64,000 nt of DNA from Pseudoalteromonas sp. MSK9-3 (GCF_003590335.1 NZ_MIET01000042.1:145399-209398), one strand, 5' to 3'. Positions 28,348-38,535 are shown, counted from the stretch's first letter. Program-made: numbers and translations. Notes: a model not told the origin generated them from the letters alone.

Positions 28348-30684
28348 ATGAAAAATACTCTCTCGCTCAATCTTATTACCGCTGCACTTTTGGCAAGCTT
28401 TACAACCAGTGTTTCAGCTAACAACACACAATCAGATGAGGACACAATGGAAGAAGTGGCTGTTGTTGCGCAAAGTGTGTCGTTTGCAAACAATGCTACC
28501 AGCCAAGAAATGTCGAAACAACAAGCTGCCATGACTAGTGCCTTGGCCATTATCGATAATTTACCTGGGGTGTTAGTGAATGAAGGCGACACTTTCGGTT
28601 CAGATGATTGGTCTACGACGGTATCTATTCGTGGTTTTCAATTGAGTTTAGATGAACAGCAAATCGGTATTACGATTGATGGTATTGCTAATGGTAACTC
28701 AAACTATGGCGGAGGGGCTAAAGCCAATCGCTATATAGATACTGAGAACTTAGGGACAGTGCAGGTGTCGCAGGGTACAGCAGATATTGCGTCTCGTTCT
28801 AATGAAGCACTGGGCGGCACACTTAATTTTACGACCTTAGAGCCGACAGAGCAAGCGGGGCTCTCTTTGTCGATGACTAACGGTGACTTTGATGCAAAGA
28901 AATACTTTGCTCGTTACCAAACAGGGGAAGTGCTCGATAATACCTATGCATGGGTGAGTGTTTCAAGTTCGAGCAACTCCGATTGGGTACAACAAGTTGG
29001 AAATAGTGAGCGAGATCATTTAGCCGCAAAACTAATGCATGTTAATGGACCACTCACGGTTAAGGCGTATGCGTCCTATGACGATGTAACAGAAGCCAAC
29101 TATCAGCGTATTAGTACAGAACAATTTGCCATTGACCCTACTTGGGATAGGTTAACAGACCAAATCACAGGCACGCCGTATGTCGATCAGGTGTTTCGTA
29201 ATGGCTGGCAAACACATCGCGAAAACACTTTTGGGTATGTACAAGCGACTTATAAAGCACGCAACTGGGAGCTATCAGGGAATGTGTATTACCATCACAA
29301 TGAAGGGCGCGGTGATTGGATCCCACCTTATTTAGAAGATATTTCTGCTGACGGGTTTAATCAACCTCATAGCGAAATTACGACAAATACCTCGTATACA
29401 GGTGGTAGTTCAAATGGCCGTATTTACTTTGTAGACAAAGAAGGTCGCCAACTGACTGCAATGGAGGGTTGTGCCTCAAGCATTACTTTCCCTTATGGCG
29501 GTGCGGGTGCTGAGTATGACCCCAAATGTTACGCTTCAGGTGCCATTCCGGTTGGTTCTTATCGCCATACACATTATGGCAAAGACCGTTTGGGCTTTAA
29601 TGCCGACTTTACTTATTATGGCAAGATAGCTGATATGGATAATACCGTTCGTGCCGGTATTTGGTATGAAGATTATCAACGTGAAGAATGGCGTGATTGG
29701 CACAAAAGAATCGATGCCAGAGTCAGTGTGAATTTTGATAATACGCCTTATTGGGTGCAATATAATCGAGAGTTTAATGTTGATACGACGATGCTGTATA
29801 TTGAAAATGAGCTGGATTTTTCGATTGCGAGAGTACGAGTGGGCGCGAAAAAGTTCTTAGTTGATTTAGAAGGTATTAACCAGTTCGATAGCAGCAAGAA
29901 CACGTCGCTTACCTCCGATTCAGATACTTTGTTATCAGCCGGTATTGTGGCGCCGACAGCGATAGATGGCTTAGAGGTCTTTGCTGGGTACGCTGAAAAC
30001 TTCGCGGCAATTAAAGATACCGTGTTAGAAAGAGATTCGTCAGCATTAGATGAAATTGAACCTGAAACGGCTGAGAATATTGATTTAGGACTACGTTATG
30101 TATCTGATAAATTGAATGCCAGTGTGACTTTTTATGATGTGACGTTTGACAATCGTCTTAACTTCATCGCGCCCGATTCACCGGACGGGATCAACTATTC
30201 TATTGGTAACAATGGCGCGTATGAAAATGTTGGCGGTATTGAATCTAATGGTATTGAGTTGTCAGCGACTTGGTATATTTCCAATGAATGGGGTATGTAT
30301 ACATCTTATACTCACAATGATTCAACATATACTGGCGGGTTAAGTACGTTCCCGCAAGGTAATACGGTATTTGGCTCAGCAGAAGACTTGGCGGTGGTAT
30401 CGTTTGATTGGCAGAAGGGGAATTATTTTGCAGGCCTTTCGACCAAATGGGTCGGCGACCGTTGGATGGACGCAGCTAACACAAAACAGATTGATGCGTA
30501 TGTTGTGTCAGATTTTTATGCCGGCGTTGCTGTTGAAGCGCCTATTTCGGGTATAAAAGCGATGGAGCTTCGTTTCACCATAAATAACATTACTGATAAA
30601 AGCTATTTAGGTGGCGTTGCGAACCAATCAGCGTGGATCGGTGCACCACGAACTGCAGCAATTAACTTTAAAGCTGAATTCTAA
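28348..30684 (+). CDS. TonB-dependent outer-membrane receptor
   Basis: A 778-residue receptor. The signal peptide ends at VSA-N (about 24), and a TonB-box-like EEVAVVA follows at about 35-41. The plug domain has LPGVLVNEG and VSIRGF; the barrel ends in Phe after AINFKAEF. Several loops hold Trp/Tyr-rich segments. The ligand is not evident: no siderophore, heme or sugar genes are adjacent, and no Fur-box-like site is visible upstream. A terminator follows immediately. Confidence 0.88.
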   Translation: MKNTLSLNLITAALLASFTTSVSANNTQSDEDTMEEVAVVAQSVSFANNATSQEMSKQQAAMTSALAIIDNLPGVLVNEGDTFGSDDWSTTVSIRGFQLSLDEQQIGITIDGIANGNSNYGGGAKANRYIDTENLGTVQVSQGTADIASRSNEALGGTLNFTTLEPTEQAGLSLSMTNGDFDAKKYFARYQTGEVLDNTYAWVSVSSSSNSDWVQQVGNSERDHLAAKLMHVNGPLTVKAYASYDDVTEANYQRISTEQFAIDPTWDRLTDQITGTPYVDQVFRNGWQTHRENTFGYVQATYKARNWELSGNVYYHHNEGRGDWIPPYLEDISADGFNQPHSEITTNTSYTGGSSNGRIYFVDKEGRQLTAMEGCASSITFPYGGAGAEYDPKCYASGAIPVGSYRHTHYGKDRLGFNADFTYYGKIADMDNTVRAGIWYEDYQREEWRDWHKRIDARVSVNFDNTPYWVQYNREFNVDTTMLYIENELDFSIARVRVGAKKFLVDLEGINQFDSSKNTSLTSDSDTLLSAGIVAPTAIDGLEVFAGYAENFAAIKDTVLERDSSALDEIEPETAENIDLGLRYVSDKLNASVTFYDVTFDNRLNFIAPDSPDGINYSIGNNGAYENVGGIESNGIELSATWYISNEWGMYTSYTHNDSTYTGGLSTFPQGNTVFGSAEDLAVVSFDWQKGNYFAGLSTKWVGDRWMDAANTKQIDAYVVSDFYAGVAVEAPISGIKAMELRFTINNITDKSYLGGVANQSAWIGAPRTAAINFKAEF

Positions 30685-30716
30685 ATGTAGTAAGCAATAC
30701 ATTTTAGCTTGATCAA

Positions 30717-30742
30717 AAGGCACTGTTTCAGTGCCTTTTTTT
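30717..30742 (+). terminator. Terminator of TonB receptor
   Basis: AAGGCACTG, TTT, CAGTGCCTT and a T-run. Confidence 0.92.
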
Positions 30743-30843
30743 ATTTAAGTGACCCTTATGTTTCGTAGCAATATAGGTAAAGCGTTGCTAAATTTTTCAC
30801 GGAACTTTATGCTGACGAGAGTACATACTAAAGAGCGTAAGCT

Positions 30844-31194
30844 ATGAGCCATCACCATATTAATTATATTGAGTTAGCAGCTCGAGATTTGGTTGCAACG
30901 GAAGCATTTTTTACTCAGGTGTTTAATTGGCAGTTTACACATTATGGGCCAGATTACAGTGCTTTTTCAGACTCAGGTCTAGCTGGCGGGTTTTACAAAG
31001 CAGACTTACATGCGCAAGCCAGTAAAGGCAGTGCATTAGTGGTTATTTACAGTACTCACTTGGAAAAAACTCAAGCCGCTGTTGAGCAAGCCGGTGGCAA
31101 AATCAGCACGGCGATTTTTGACTTTCCAGGTGGACGGCGATTTCATTTTATAGAACCCAGTGGTAACGAACTGGCCGTGTGGTCGCAGCAATAG
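30844..31194 (+). CDS. VOC-superfamily (glyoxalase-like) protein
   Basis: A 116-residue single VOC module pair: INYIELAARDLVATEAFFTQVFNWQF at the start and GGRRFHFIEPSGNELAVW at the end, the usual beta-alpha-beta-beta-beta halves. A possible metal-ligand set is His5 or Glu9 and Glu109, uncertain. Such proteins include glyoxalases, dioxygenases and resistance proteins; the role here is unknown. The next gene starts 53 bases later on the same strand. Confidence 0.85.
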   Translation: MSHHHINYIELAARDLVATEAFFTQVFNWQFTHYGPDYSAFSDSGLAGGFYKADLHAQASKGSALVVIYSTHLEKTQAAVEQAGGKISTAIFDFPGGRRFHFIEPSGNELAVWSQQ

Positions 31195-31247
31195 CTTTCA
31201 TATATACTTGGTATTAAGTAACCTATTTAGGAACATTTAACAACGAT

Positions 31248-31919
31248 ATGATAAGACTTATTACCAGCGCAGTATTGGCGTTATTTATTTCTGGTCATAG
31301 TATTGCGGGGCAAGTATATGCTGATTTACCTACCAATATTGACCGCAATGCCAAGTATGTCTTTTACTCTCATGGTTATATTGTGGAGGGGGATAATCCC
31401 AAACCTGTTGATACTCGTTTTGGTTGGGGCATGTATGATTTTCCTGCAATTAAGCAAGCGTTAGCTGATAGCCACTATCACTTAATTGCTCAGCATAGAG
31501 CAAAAGATACCGATCCCTTTGAGTATGCTTATACTTTAAATACGCAGGTTCGCACTTTAGTTGAGCAGGGGGTTAAGCCGACTAATATTACGATAATGGG
31601 TTTTTCTCGAGGGGCGTTTATTACGGGCCTCACCTCTGACAAGCTTTCTGATTTAGGCGTTAATACCATTATTTTGGCGGGGTGCGGACGGTTAGTTTGG
31701 AAAAAGCATACTGATGTAAAGGTGTATGGGCACGTTTTGTCTGTCTATGAAAAAACAGACAAATCGGGCAGCTGTGAAAAGCTTGCTAAGAAGAGCACTG
31801 AAACTCAGTCATTCCGTGAAATCGCCATTCATACTGGATTGAGCCATGGCGCTTTTTATCGGCCTTTGGCGGCTTGGGTTGACCCAGTTAAAGCGTGGAT
31901 CAACGCAGCAAAAGAATGA
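31248..31919 (+). CDS. Secreted alpha/beta-hydrolase-fold protein
   Basis: A 223-residue exported protein with a signal peptide ending near SIA-G (about 20). The nucleophile elbow is GFSRG (GxSxG), preceded by an oxyanion-type SHGY, and a late GLSHGAFY may supply the catalytic His. It could be an esterase or lipase-like enzyme; the substrate is unknown. No strong RBS precedes the ATG. Convergent with the di-iron protein gene. Confidence 0.7.
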   Translation: MIRLITSAVLALFISGHSIAGQVYADLPTNIDRNAKYVFYSHGYIVEGDNPKPVDTRFGWGMYDFPAIKQALADSHYHLIAQHRAKDTDPFEYAYTLNTQVRTLVEQGVKPTNITIMGFSRGAFITGLTSDKLSDLGVNTIILAGCGRLVWKKHTDVKVYGHVLSVYEKTDKSGSCEKLAKKSTETQSFREIAIHTGLSHGAFYRPLAAWVDPVKAWINAAKE

Positions 31920-31953
31920 CGTCTTACAACAGACTTAATTCGTGGGTATTTGT

Positions 31954-32682
31954 TTAAGCAATGCCCACATCAAGCTTGGCAAACCACTCTAAAAACTCAG
32001 CAACCATTTCGCCTTTGAAAATACGACCATGCTGTGGTGCCATCATGTCGATGTCAAGCTCTCTGACACGGGCAACCCAGTTGTTTTTTGCCCTATTTGA
32101 TGGCATCCAACGACGGTGAAAATACTCCATATATTGAATGTGCTCAGCAAAATTGTCGACAAATAAAGGCACATCACCATGCTCTAATGATGCGCCAATA
32201 TCTCCGCTCATGAGTATTTTTGCACTGGGATCATACACGTTAAAATTACCTGATGAATGCAAGTAGTGAGCAGGAATGAATTTGAGGATTGCATGGCCGA
32301 GTTTAATTTCACCTCCTTCATCTTTTATGGGCATATATTGAATGTTTTCCATCCCAAAATGTCTGATGAAGCCTTCCCATAACCAAGGTGCGTAGAGCTT
32401 TGCATTGGGGACCGTTTTATCCCATAAGCCTAAAGACGAGATAATGTCAGGGTCTTGATGTGATGCAAATAGCGTCGTGATATTGTCAATTTGAACATGA
32501 TGTAAAATACCAGCCAACATGGGAGAAAATAACTCAATCCCACCGGGATCGAGAATAATCGCTTCTTCGGCGCTCTTAATGAGATATTGGTTGGTGTCTA
32601 TTATTTTCTCTGGTTTGGCAGGGTCTCTGCCCAGTACTATCCATTGATGAGATTCACTGTTAAATAATTCCGTCGCTTTCAA
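31954..32682 (-). CDS. Oxygen-binding di-iron (ODP/flavodiiron-type) metallo-beta-lactamase-fold protein
   Basis: A 242-residue protein whose metal ligands fit the non-heme di-iron centre of flavodiiron relatives: His75-x-Asp77-x-Asp79, His139 or His142 (AHYLHSSG), Asp161 (SGD) and His218 (PQHG). There is no flavodoxin domain, so it matches ODP, the di-iron oxygen sensor that works with chemotaxis proteins in Treponema. It starts with TTG: GAGGAG lies 7 bases upstream and TTGA overlaps the previous gene's stop, coupling it to the chemoreceptor-tip protein. It probably senses oxygen for taxis. Confidence 0.85.
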   Translation of the reverse strand: MKATELFNSESHQWIVLGRDPAKPEKIIDTNQYLIKSAEEAIILDPGGIELFSPMLAGILHHVQIDNITTLFASHQDPDIISSLGLWDKTVPNAKLYAPWLWEGFIRHFGMENIQYMPIKDEGGEIKLGHAILKFIPAHYLHSSGNFNVYDPSAKILMSGDIGASLEHGDVPLFVDNFAEHIQYMEYFHRRWMPSNRAKNNWVARVRELDIDMMAPQHGRIFKGEMVAEFLEWFAKLDVGIA

Positions 32683-33296
32683 CGTAAGGCTCCTCGCAAT
32701 TCATAGATTTCTTGTAGATTTTCATTGACTGCAGTTTTAATTTTTCGGGCCGAATTGGTTATAAAGTCTGAAACAGACTCTAAGCTGTGGCTAAACTCCC
32801 CCGCATTTGATGCTTCTACTCGACTGGTCACTGCAATGTACTCCGCACTGCGCATTTGTTTTTGAATGTCTTCAAAATAACTTTCAAGGGAAAAGATTGC
32901 CTGCTCCAGTGCGCGTGTTTTTTGCTTTAAGTCACAGAGACTCTGTTGTTGCAACGTTACAATGCACTTATGTTGTTTAATTGAGTTTGCTTTATTTAAT
33001 TGGTGTTGTAAGTCGGTGCACCTTACAACGGCCAACGCGAGCGAAAAAAGTTGATTTGATAGTTTTGATATTTCAGATGTTGTTTTGATAGTTTGCGTTG
33101 AAAACTCATCTATAAAGTTAGTAATGGGTTTAAAACCAAAAGCAGCGTCTCCGGCCCTTAATGCAACCACTCTGGCATTTTTAGCAGTCAAAGATAGATT
33201 CTTTGCTTGGCTTAATATCGTGTCTAAATTGGTAATAATATTGGCTACTCGAACAAAGTTATTGATTGCCATTGTGGCTTGGTGAGAGCTAATCAT
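32679..33296 (-). CDS. Small chemoreceptor-tip (MCP-like) protein with two degenerate hairpin tips
   Basis: A 205-residue soluble helical protein with no membrane segment, HAMP or sensor. Residues 35-50 (LTAKNARVVALRAGD) align without gaps to the conserved MCP tip (LLALNAAIEAARAGE), and residues 153-167 (YIAVTSRVEASNAGE) align to it again. Normal receptors have one tip per chain. Between them lies a coiled-coil-like stretch. It overlaps the ODP gene by 4 bases, so the pair likely forms a soluble oxygen sensor feeding the CheA/CheW array. This function is inference. Confidence 0.7.
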   Translation of the reverse strand: MISSHQATMAINNFVRVANIITNLDTILSQAKNLSLTAKNARVVALRAGDAAFGFKPITNFIDEFSTQTIKTTSEISKLSNQLFSLALAVVRCTDLQHQLNKANSIKQHKCIVTLQQQSLCDLKQKTRALEQAIFSLESYFEDIQKQMRSAEYIAVTSRVEASNAGEFSHSLESVSDFITNSARKIKTAVNENLQEIYELRGALR

Positions 33297-33508
33297 GGTC
33301 AGGCTCGTTTATTGCAGTTTTTACAGCATAGATAACTTTTATTTTATTTGCGTAATTTATTGGCACAAAGCTTAGGTAAAAGTGGCTTTATCTTGTTGGA
33401 AACTTGATTAATTTTACCCTGTCGCCAATAGTTTTAAAGATGGATTTAAGATTTTCTAGCTTGGTGTGTTTTTAGCCTCACCCTTAGACCACATAAAGGT
33501 CATATTGA

Positions 33509-36433
33509 ATGAAACGCCACTTTTTTTGGGCATTAGGTTATGTAGCCATTGCCATACTATTTATCTCTTACTTACCGAGCCAACGTATTTGGACGGTATT
33601 GTGGGGCGCTGATCTGTGGTTAATCATGGGTCTAATGACCTTGAATTATTCTTGCTGGTGGAAAACCCTCATATTGACGCTGGCTTTGAGTCTGGGGGCG
33701 TTCATTTTATGGGATATGTTGAATTTAGAAGCGCTGTTGATCCTCGTGTTAAATGTGCTTGAGGCCTACCTTATTGCATTTTTCTTTAAGCAGCACTTTA
33801 ACTTTGAGCGCACGTTATCGCAGCCAAGTTATTTGGTAAAGTGTTTATTGTTATTCGTTTTCTTCCCCTCTTTATTACTGGGCTTACTCGGTGCGCAATG
33901 GGTGTCTGTGGTATCTTCGTTAAGTTTTACTACCTTGCTGCTGGGATGGTTTGAAGGCTCATTGATCACATTACTCACGGGCTTACCTGTGGTACTACTG
34001 TGTACTCAAGGTGGAAAGTTAAACGTTCTGAAAACATATCATTATGATGATCTGTTATGGGCAGGGGGGGTTGGGTTACTCACTGTGTGCTCAGCGTTGT
34101 TTTCTTGGTTTGCTTTTGCCGTACTCACGGTTGTTTCTTTGGCGTTATGTGCTGTTTTTCGCGGTTTTAAGTCTTTAAGTGTGGCTGGTTTTATTCTAGC
34201 CGTAGGCGTTGCTTTTTTACTCAGTATAGACACAGGGCAAGAACAAAATGATGTGCAAACAACACTGTCTATACTTTTTGTTGTTATAGCTGGGTATTGT
34301 AACGCGCTCATTATTTGTATGTATGAGCTGATAAATAAGCGTTCGCTGGTTGAAATCCAGGCAGTTGATAATAATTACAAGCATACCTTTGAGTTAAGTC
34401 CTATTATGCTCGTTACTCTGAATGATCATGGGCGTATCTTACACATCAGCGATGGGTTTACAAAATGCCTCGGATATCGACGAGAGCACCTACTAAATAA
34501 GCCCATCACTAATTATATGACTGAGCATTCTGCCAGTTTAATCCATCATATGGGGTTATCTGGTGGGGCAAAGTTTACCATTGAAGAAATGGTGCTTTTG
34601 AGCAAAAGTAACAAGAAAATAACCTGCTTATTGCAAGCCGATGTGTTTAATGCCAATGAGTCGGGTGCACACACTTTGTGTTTTTTTCAAGATATTTCAG
34701 AAAGGCAACAACTGGCACAAGAGCTATCGAAAGAAAAAGAGTTATTAGAAGTGACTTTGAGCTCAATTGGGGACGGCGTAATTTGTACGGATGTAAATAG
34801 CCATGTTACCTATATGAATCCCGTGGCGGAAGCTATTTTAGCGAAGTTAACCAATGAGGTGGCTGGTTTACCGTTTCAGGAAGTCATGCCTTTATTTAAT
34901 GAGGATACACTCCAGCCTATTGAGAATCTCACTGATTACTGTATGGGAAACCACCAAACGCTGGGTTTGCCAGAGCTCACATGCGTTAAAAATCATTTAG
35001 GCCTTACATTTGCAATTCAAGACTCTATTTCTCCGATATATGGTAAAGATGGGCAAATAATGGGATCTGTGATGGTGTTTCAAGATGTGACTGAGTCTAG
35101 AATGATGTCTCGTAAAATGAACCATTTAGCCCATCACGATGCTTTAACAGGGTTGCCAAATCGTTTATTGCTGCAAGATAGGTTAATTCAAGCATGTAAA
35201 CGAGCGCGTCGTTGCAAACATCAGTTTGCCTTGGTATTTATTGACCTTGATAAATTTAAAAAGATAAACGATTCATTAGGCCATGATTATGGTGATCTGT
35301 TATTGAAACAAGTAGCTGAACGATTAGCAGGATGTGTGCGAGCCTGCGATACGGTGTCGCGGATGGGCGGTGATGAATTCGTCTTATTACTCGATGCCAT
35401 AGAAGATAAACGGCATGTGCGAAAAGTCATTAAAAAGGTACTTATAAGTACCACGGGTGAGTATGAGCTTAAAGGCATTCAATTGGATGTGTCGTTAAGT
35501 GCGGGTATTGCGATATACCCAGATGATGGTGACAATGCTGAAACATTGATGAAACATGCCGATACGGCCATGTACCGGGCAAAAAAAGTGGCAAAAACCG
35601 ATTTTCAATTTTATAGCGCACGGTTAGATCACGAGGCTGAATTACGGGTTGAGATAGAGAGTGCTATTAATAAAGGCATTGAAAATGAAGAGTTCCTGCC
35701 TTATTACCAGCCTATTGTTAACGCCTTGAGCTTTGAATTGGAAAAAGTAGAAATGTTAGCAAGGTGGCAGCAAAGTGACCAATTGGTAATGCCTGCACAG
35801 TTTATTTCGATTGCTGAAGATGCCAATAGCATCACTAAACTCAGTCAGCAGTTATTGCACCAAGCGTTACCACAGTTTGCCAAGTGGTTATTAGTAAAAC
35901 CCAGTTTAATAATGAGTATTAATATATCGGTGTTGCAATTAAGTGAGGCCAACTTCACCAAACAGTTTGTTGAGTTGGTCGGCGAATTTGGTGTGCCTAC
36001 AAAAAATATTGAAATAGAAGTGACCGAATCGTCGTTGGTATCAAATATTGAATCAATGCAGAAAACATTGTTACAGCTGCAAGAAATGGGCTTTGCAATT
36101 GCTATTGATGACTTTGGCACTGGTTTTTCAAGCTTAAATTATTTGAAGCATTTAGCATTTGATACGATCAAAGTCGATCAGTCTTTTGTCAGTGACATTA
36201 GCGGGGGTAAAAACAATGGGGATCTGGCTATTGTGATTGTTAATATGGCACAAAGTCTTCACGTTAATTGTGTTGCAGAGGGCGTTGAAAATGCCATGCA
36301 AGCTAAGGTACTTGCGGCATGTGGCTGTCAGCAGCTGCAAGGTTATTTTTTCTCTCAAGCACTGAGTGCACAAGCAACGACCGAGCTGATTGAACAAGGA
36401 AAAACAATTAACACGATTGCACGTATTAAATAG
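33509..36433 (+). CDS. MASE1-PAS-PAS-GGDEF-EAL cyclic-di-GMP enzyme
   Basis: A 974-residue inner-membrane protein. About eight helices (5-275) fit a MASE1-type sensor. Two PAS domains follow (about 290-405 and 415-535), then GGDEF (620-624, RMGGDEF) with an RxxD inhibitory site (Arg611-Asp614), and an EAL domain where the signature reads EML at 748-750. The remaining phosphodiesterase residues are present (INIS, VTES, DDFGTGFSS, IKVD, AEGVE). Both synthesis and breakdown of c-di-GMP are possible. Divergent from the ODP/chemoreceptor-tip pair across 212 bases. Confidence 0.92.
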   Translation: MKRHFFWALGYVAIAILFISYLPSQRIWTVLWGADLWLIMGLMTLNYSCWWKTLILTLALSLGAFILWDMLNLEALLILVLNVLEAYLIAFFFKQHFNFERTLSQPSYLVKCLLLFVFFPSLLLGLLGAQWVSVVSSLSFTTLLLGWFEGSLITLLTGLPVVLLCTQGGKLNVLKTYHYDDLLWAGGVGLLTVCSALFSWFAFAVLTVVSLALCAVFRGFKSLSVAGFILAVGVAFLLSIDTGQEQNDVQTTLSILFVVIAGYCNALIICMYELINKRSLVEIQAVDNNYKHTFELSPIMLVTLNDHGRILHISDGFTKCLGYRREHLLNKPITNYMTEHSASLIHHMGLSGGAKFTIEEMVLLSKSNKKITCLLQADVFNANESGAHTLCFFQDISERQQLAQELSKEKELLEVTLSSIGDGVICTDVNSHVTYMNPVAEAILAKLTNEVAGLPFQEVMPLFNEDTLQPIENLTDYCMGNHQTLGLPELTCVKNHLGLTFAIQDSISPIYGKDGQIMGSVMVFQDVTESRMMSRKMNHLAHHDALTGLPNRLLLQDRLIQACKRARRCKHQFALVFIDLDKFKKINDSLGHDYGDLLLKQVAERLAGCVRACDTVSRMGGDEFVLLLDAIEDKRHVRKVIKKVLISTTGEYELKGIQLDVSLSAGIAIYPDDGDNAETLMKHADTAMYRAKKVAKTDFQFYSARLDHEAELRVEIESAINKGIENEEFLPYYQPIVNALSFELEKVEMLARWQQSDQLVMPAQFISIAEDANSITKLSQQLLHQALPQFAKWLLVKPSLIMSINISVLQLSEANFTKQFVELVGEFGVPTKNIEIEVTESSLVSNIESMQKTLLQLQEMGFAIAIDDFGTGFSSLNYLKHLAFDTIKVDQSFVSDISGGKNNGDLAIVIVNMAQSLHVNCVAEGVENAMQAKVLAACGCQQLQGYFFSQALSAQATTELIEQGKTINTIARIK

Positions 36434-36494
36434 CGTTTTTATTTTCTAACGCATATAAATACGCTATTTTTAAGTCATAAAGCTTGGCTCGCGT

Positions 36495-36878
36495 TTAACA
36501 CTGTTGAACATCATCGTTATTTTGCGCAACACGCCACAATACGCCACTCGGATCATATAAACAGAACTCACGCATCCCCCAAGGTTGTGTGATTATTTCG
36601 GTAAGTTTACACCTAAAACTATGCTCCAGCTCTAATGCCAATAAGTGCTGGTACCAAGCATTGAGATCAGAGACGTGCAAATGCATCATGTAGTTTTCAC
36701 AATGTTTGGGTTCATAAAAGTCTTGTAATAAAAAAGAATAAGATTGATAACGAAAGGCGGCAATACCTGAGTGCTCAGAGACTAATTCAAACCCTAATGC
36801 TTGATAGAATTTTATAGATGACGAAAAACATTTTGCTGGTACAAATGGTTGTATAGCAATCACATTTAAATTATTCAT
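36495..36878 (-). CDS. VOC-family protein, bleomycin-resistance-like
   Basis: A 127-residue VOC protein: FVPAKCFSSSIKFYQALGFELV at the start and WGMREFCLYDPSGVLWRV at the end, similar to bleomycin-resistance and glyoxalase-like proteins. The DPSG turn and paired halves are clear. Function is unknown; it stands alone, convergent with the GGDEF-EAL gene. Confidence 0.85.
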   Translation of the reverse strand: MNNLNVIAIQPFVPAKCFSSSIKFYQALGFELVSEHSGIAAFRYQSYSFLLQDFYEPKHCENYMMHLHVSDLNAWYQHLLALELEHSFRCKLTEIITQPWGMREFCLYDPSGVLWRVAQNNDDVQQC

Positions 36879-37104
36879 AAGATATAAGCCTATATCATGG
36901 TGTATTTAGTATAAAGACGCGTGGAGCTGTTAAAAATTCAAATGTTTAAGCACTACGGGGTTTAATGTGTCGTTCTGAATTTAAGTTTAGTTCGGAGTAG
37001 TTTAAACTGCGGTTTCATTTTAAAGTCGACGTTTCTAGTTAAGATACTTGGCTAGCGCATCACTTCGTGATAGTTTTTCGCAAAAATAAATAAAGAGATA
37101 TGTC

Positions 37105-37677
37105 ATGCCAAAGGCCAGTGAAATAAAAAAACATGCAGCGGTTGAATACAATAATCGTGTGATGATTGTTAGAGATATTGAACGTTCAGTACCGCAAGGA
37201 CGTTCAGGTGGTAGTTTATACCGTATGCGTATGTACGATGTGGTAAATGGTGGCAAAGTTGACGAGACATTCAAAGCCGATGAAATGTTAACGCTTGCAG
37301 ATCTTATTCGTCGCCCGGTTGTGTTTTCGTACATTGATGGTGATGAATATGTATTTATGGATGAGGAAGATTACACACCGTATAACCTAAACAAATCGTC
37401 AATTGAAGAGCAGGTGTTATTTGTAAGTGAAGACACCAAAGGCTTACTTGCCGTAATCGTAGAGGGTAGCCCAGTTTCAATTGATTTACCGTCAAGTGTT
37501 GAGCTTGTCATAGAGGATACAGCCCCTTCAATCAAAGGCGCATCAGCAAGCGCACGCACAAAACCTGCCACTTTGTCTACAGGTCTGACAGTACAAGTAC
37601 CAGAGCACATTTCTACTGGAGATAGAATCAAAATAAACACCGATGAGAAAAAGTTCATGGGTCGTGCTGATAATTAA
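37105..37677 (+). CDS. efpL: Elongation factor P-like protein EfpL (YeiP)
   Basis: A 190-residue three-domain EF-P paralogue. The N-terminal KOW-like domain has an extended loop with Arg (SVPQGRSGGSLYRMRM) in place of the EF-P lysine loop. The C-terminal OB domains include VEDTAPSIKG and STGDRIKINT, cut here to family hallmarks. EfpL helps ribosomes past proline and other slow motifs without needing modification. Single gene; the ATG has only a weak RBS. Confidence 0.93.
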   Translation: MPKASEIKKHAAVEYNNRVMIVRDIERSVPQGRSGGSLYRMRMYDVVNGGKVDETFKADEMLTLADLIRRPVVFSYIDGDEYVFMDEEDYTPYNLNKSSIEEQVLFVSEDTKGLLAVIVEGSPVSIDLPSSVELVIEDTAPSIKGASASARTKPATLSTGLTVQVPEHISTGDRIKINTDEKKFMGRADN

Positions 37678-37809
37678 TCGTTAGCGAACTAAACGCGAGC
37701 AGCATAGTCATGCTGTTTGCATGTTCTAGAAAATTCATTACTGGCCTTTATAAATAGTTATGTAACTTTTTTACTTAAGGCCAGTATAAGATTTAGAAGG
37801 AGTTGTGGT

Positions 37810-38535
37810 GTGAGTAAATGGTTGAGTGTAAATAATGAAAACGCTACAAAAACACTGATCTGTTTTCCTTATGCAGGCGGCGGGATAAATATTTATTCAG
37901 GTTGGAAAAAACTACTCCCTGATGATGTTCGACTGGTCATGGTAGAACCACCAGGAAGAGGTCGTCACTTTGGTGAACCTGCCATTGATGATATGAACAA
38001 ATTGGTGAGCGAGTTACAACAACATTTAGATCCTTTCATGCAAGGTGAATATGTTTTATATGGACATAGTTTAGGCAGTCGAGTCGCTTTTGAAGTGTTA
38101 CGCCAAGCATTAGAGCGAGGGTTGCCCTGTGCCAAACATTTCTTTGCATCAGGCAGTGCCAGTCCGGCTTACTGTGGCTTGAGAAAATCAATTTATGATC
38201 TACCATCTGCTGAATTTCGTGTTGCATTGGGGGAGTTAAACGGTACGCCCAAAGAAATATTAGCGCATGATGAACTCATGGATTTATTTGAACCCATGCT
38301 TAGAGCCGACTTTAAGTTGGCAGATACGTATAAGTATGAGCGGCCGCTGACGTTCCCATGCAATGTGAGCGTGTTTGCAGGTAAAGACGATACAATTTTG
38401 GAAGAACATGCGCGCCATTGGTTAAGCTTTTTTGAGTCGGGTGAGTTTACTTGGTTTGAGGGCGGGCATTTCTTTATTAACGACTGTACTACCGAGATTG
38501 TTGACAAAGTAAGCACAAGATTAGCGCTGATATAG
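37810..38535 (+). CDS. Stand-alone type II thioesterase
   Basis: A 241-residue alpha/beta hydrolase starting at GTG, 7 bases after AAGGAG; the longer upstream frame lacks support. Family motifs are clear: CFPYAGGG, the nucleophile elbow GHSLGSR, and the catalytic His in FEGGHFFI. The lid region has LNGTPKEILAHDELM, as in thioesterases that clear misprimed carrier proteins of NRPS/PKS lines. No NRPS or PKS gene is in the window, but a double-glycine-leader peptide gene follows 95 bases downstream. Its partner assembly line, if any, must lie elsewhere. Confidence 0.85.
   Translation: MSKWLSVNNENATKTLICFPYAGGGINIYSGWKKLLPDDVRLVMVEPPGRGRHFGEPAIDDMNKLVSELQQHLDPFMQGEYVLYGHSLGSRVAFEVLRQALERGLPCAKHFFASGSASPAYCGLRKSIYDLPSAEFRVALGELNGTPKEILAHDELMDLFEPMLRADFKLADTYKYERPLTFPCNVSVFAGKDDTILEEHARHWLSFFESGEFTWFEGGHFFINDCTTEIVDKVSTRLALI

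Noticed and set aside
31954..32682. Reading as an antibiotic-degrading metallo-beta-lactamase
   Set aside because: The ligand set HxDxD with later His, Asp and His fits the di-iron oxygen-binding branch, not zinc beta-lactamases.
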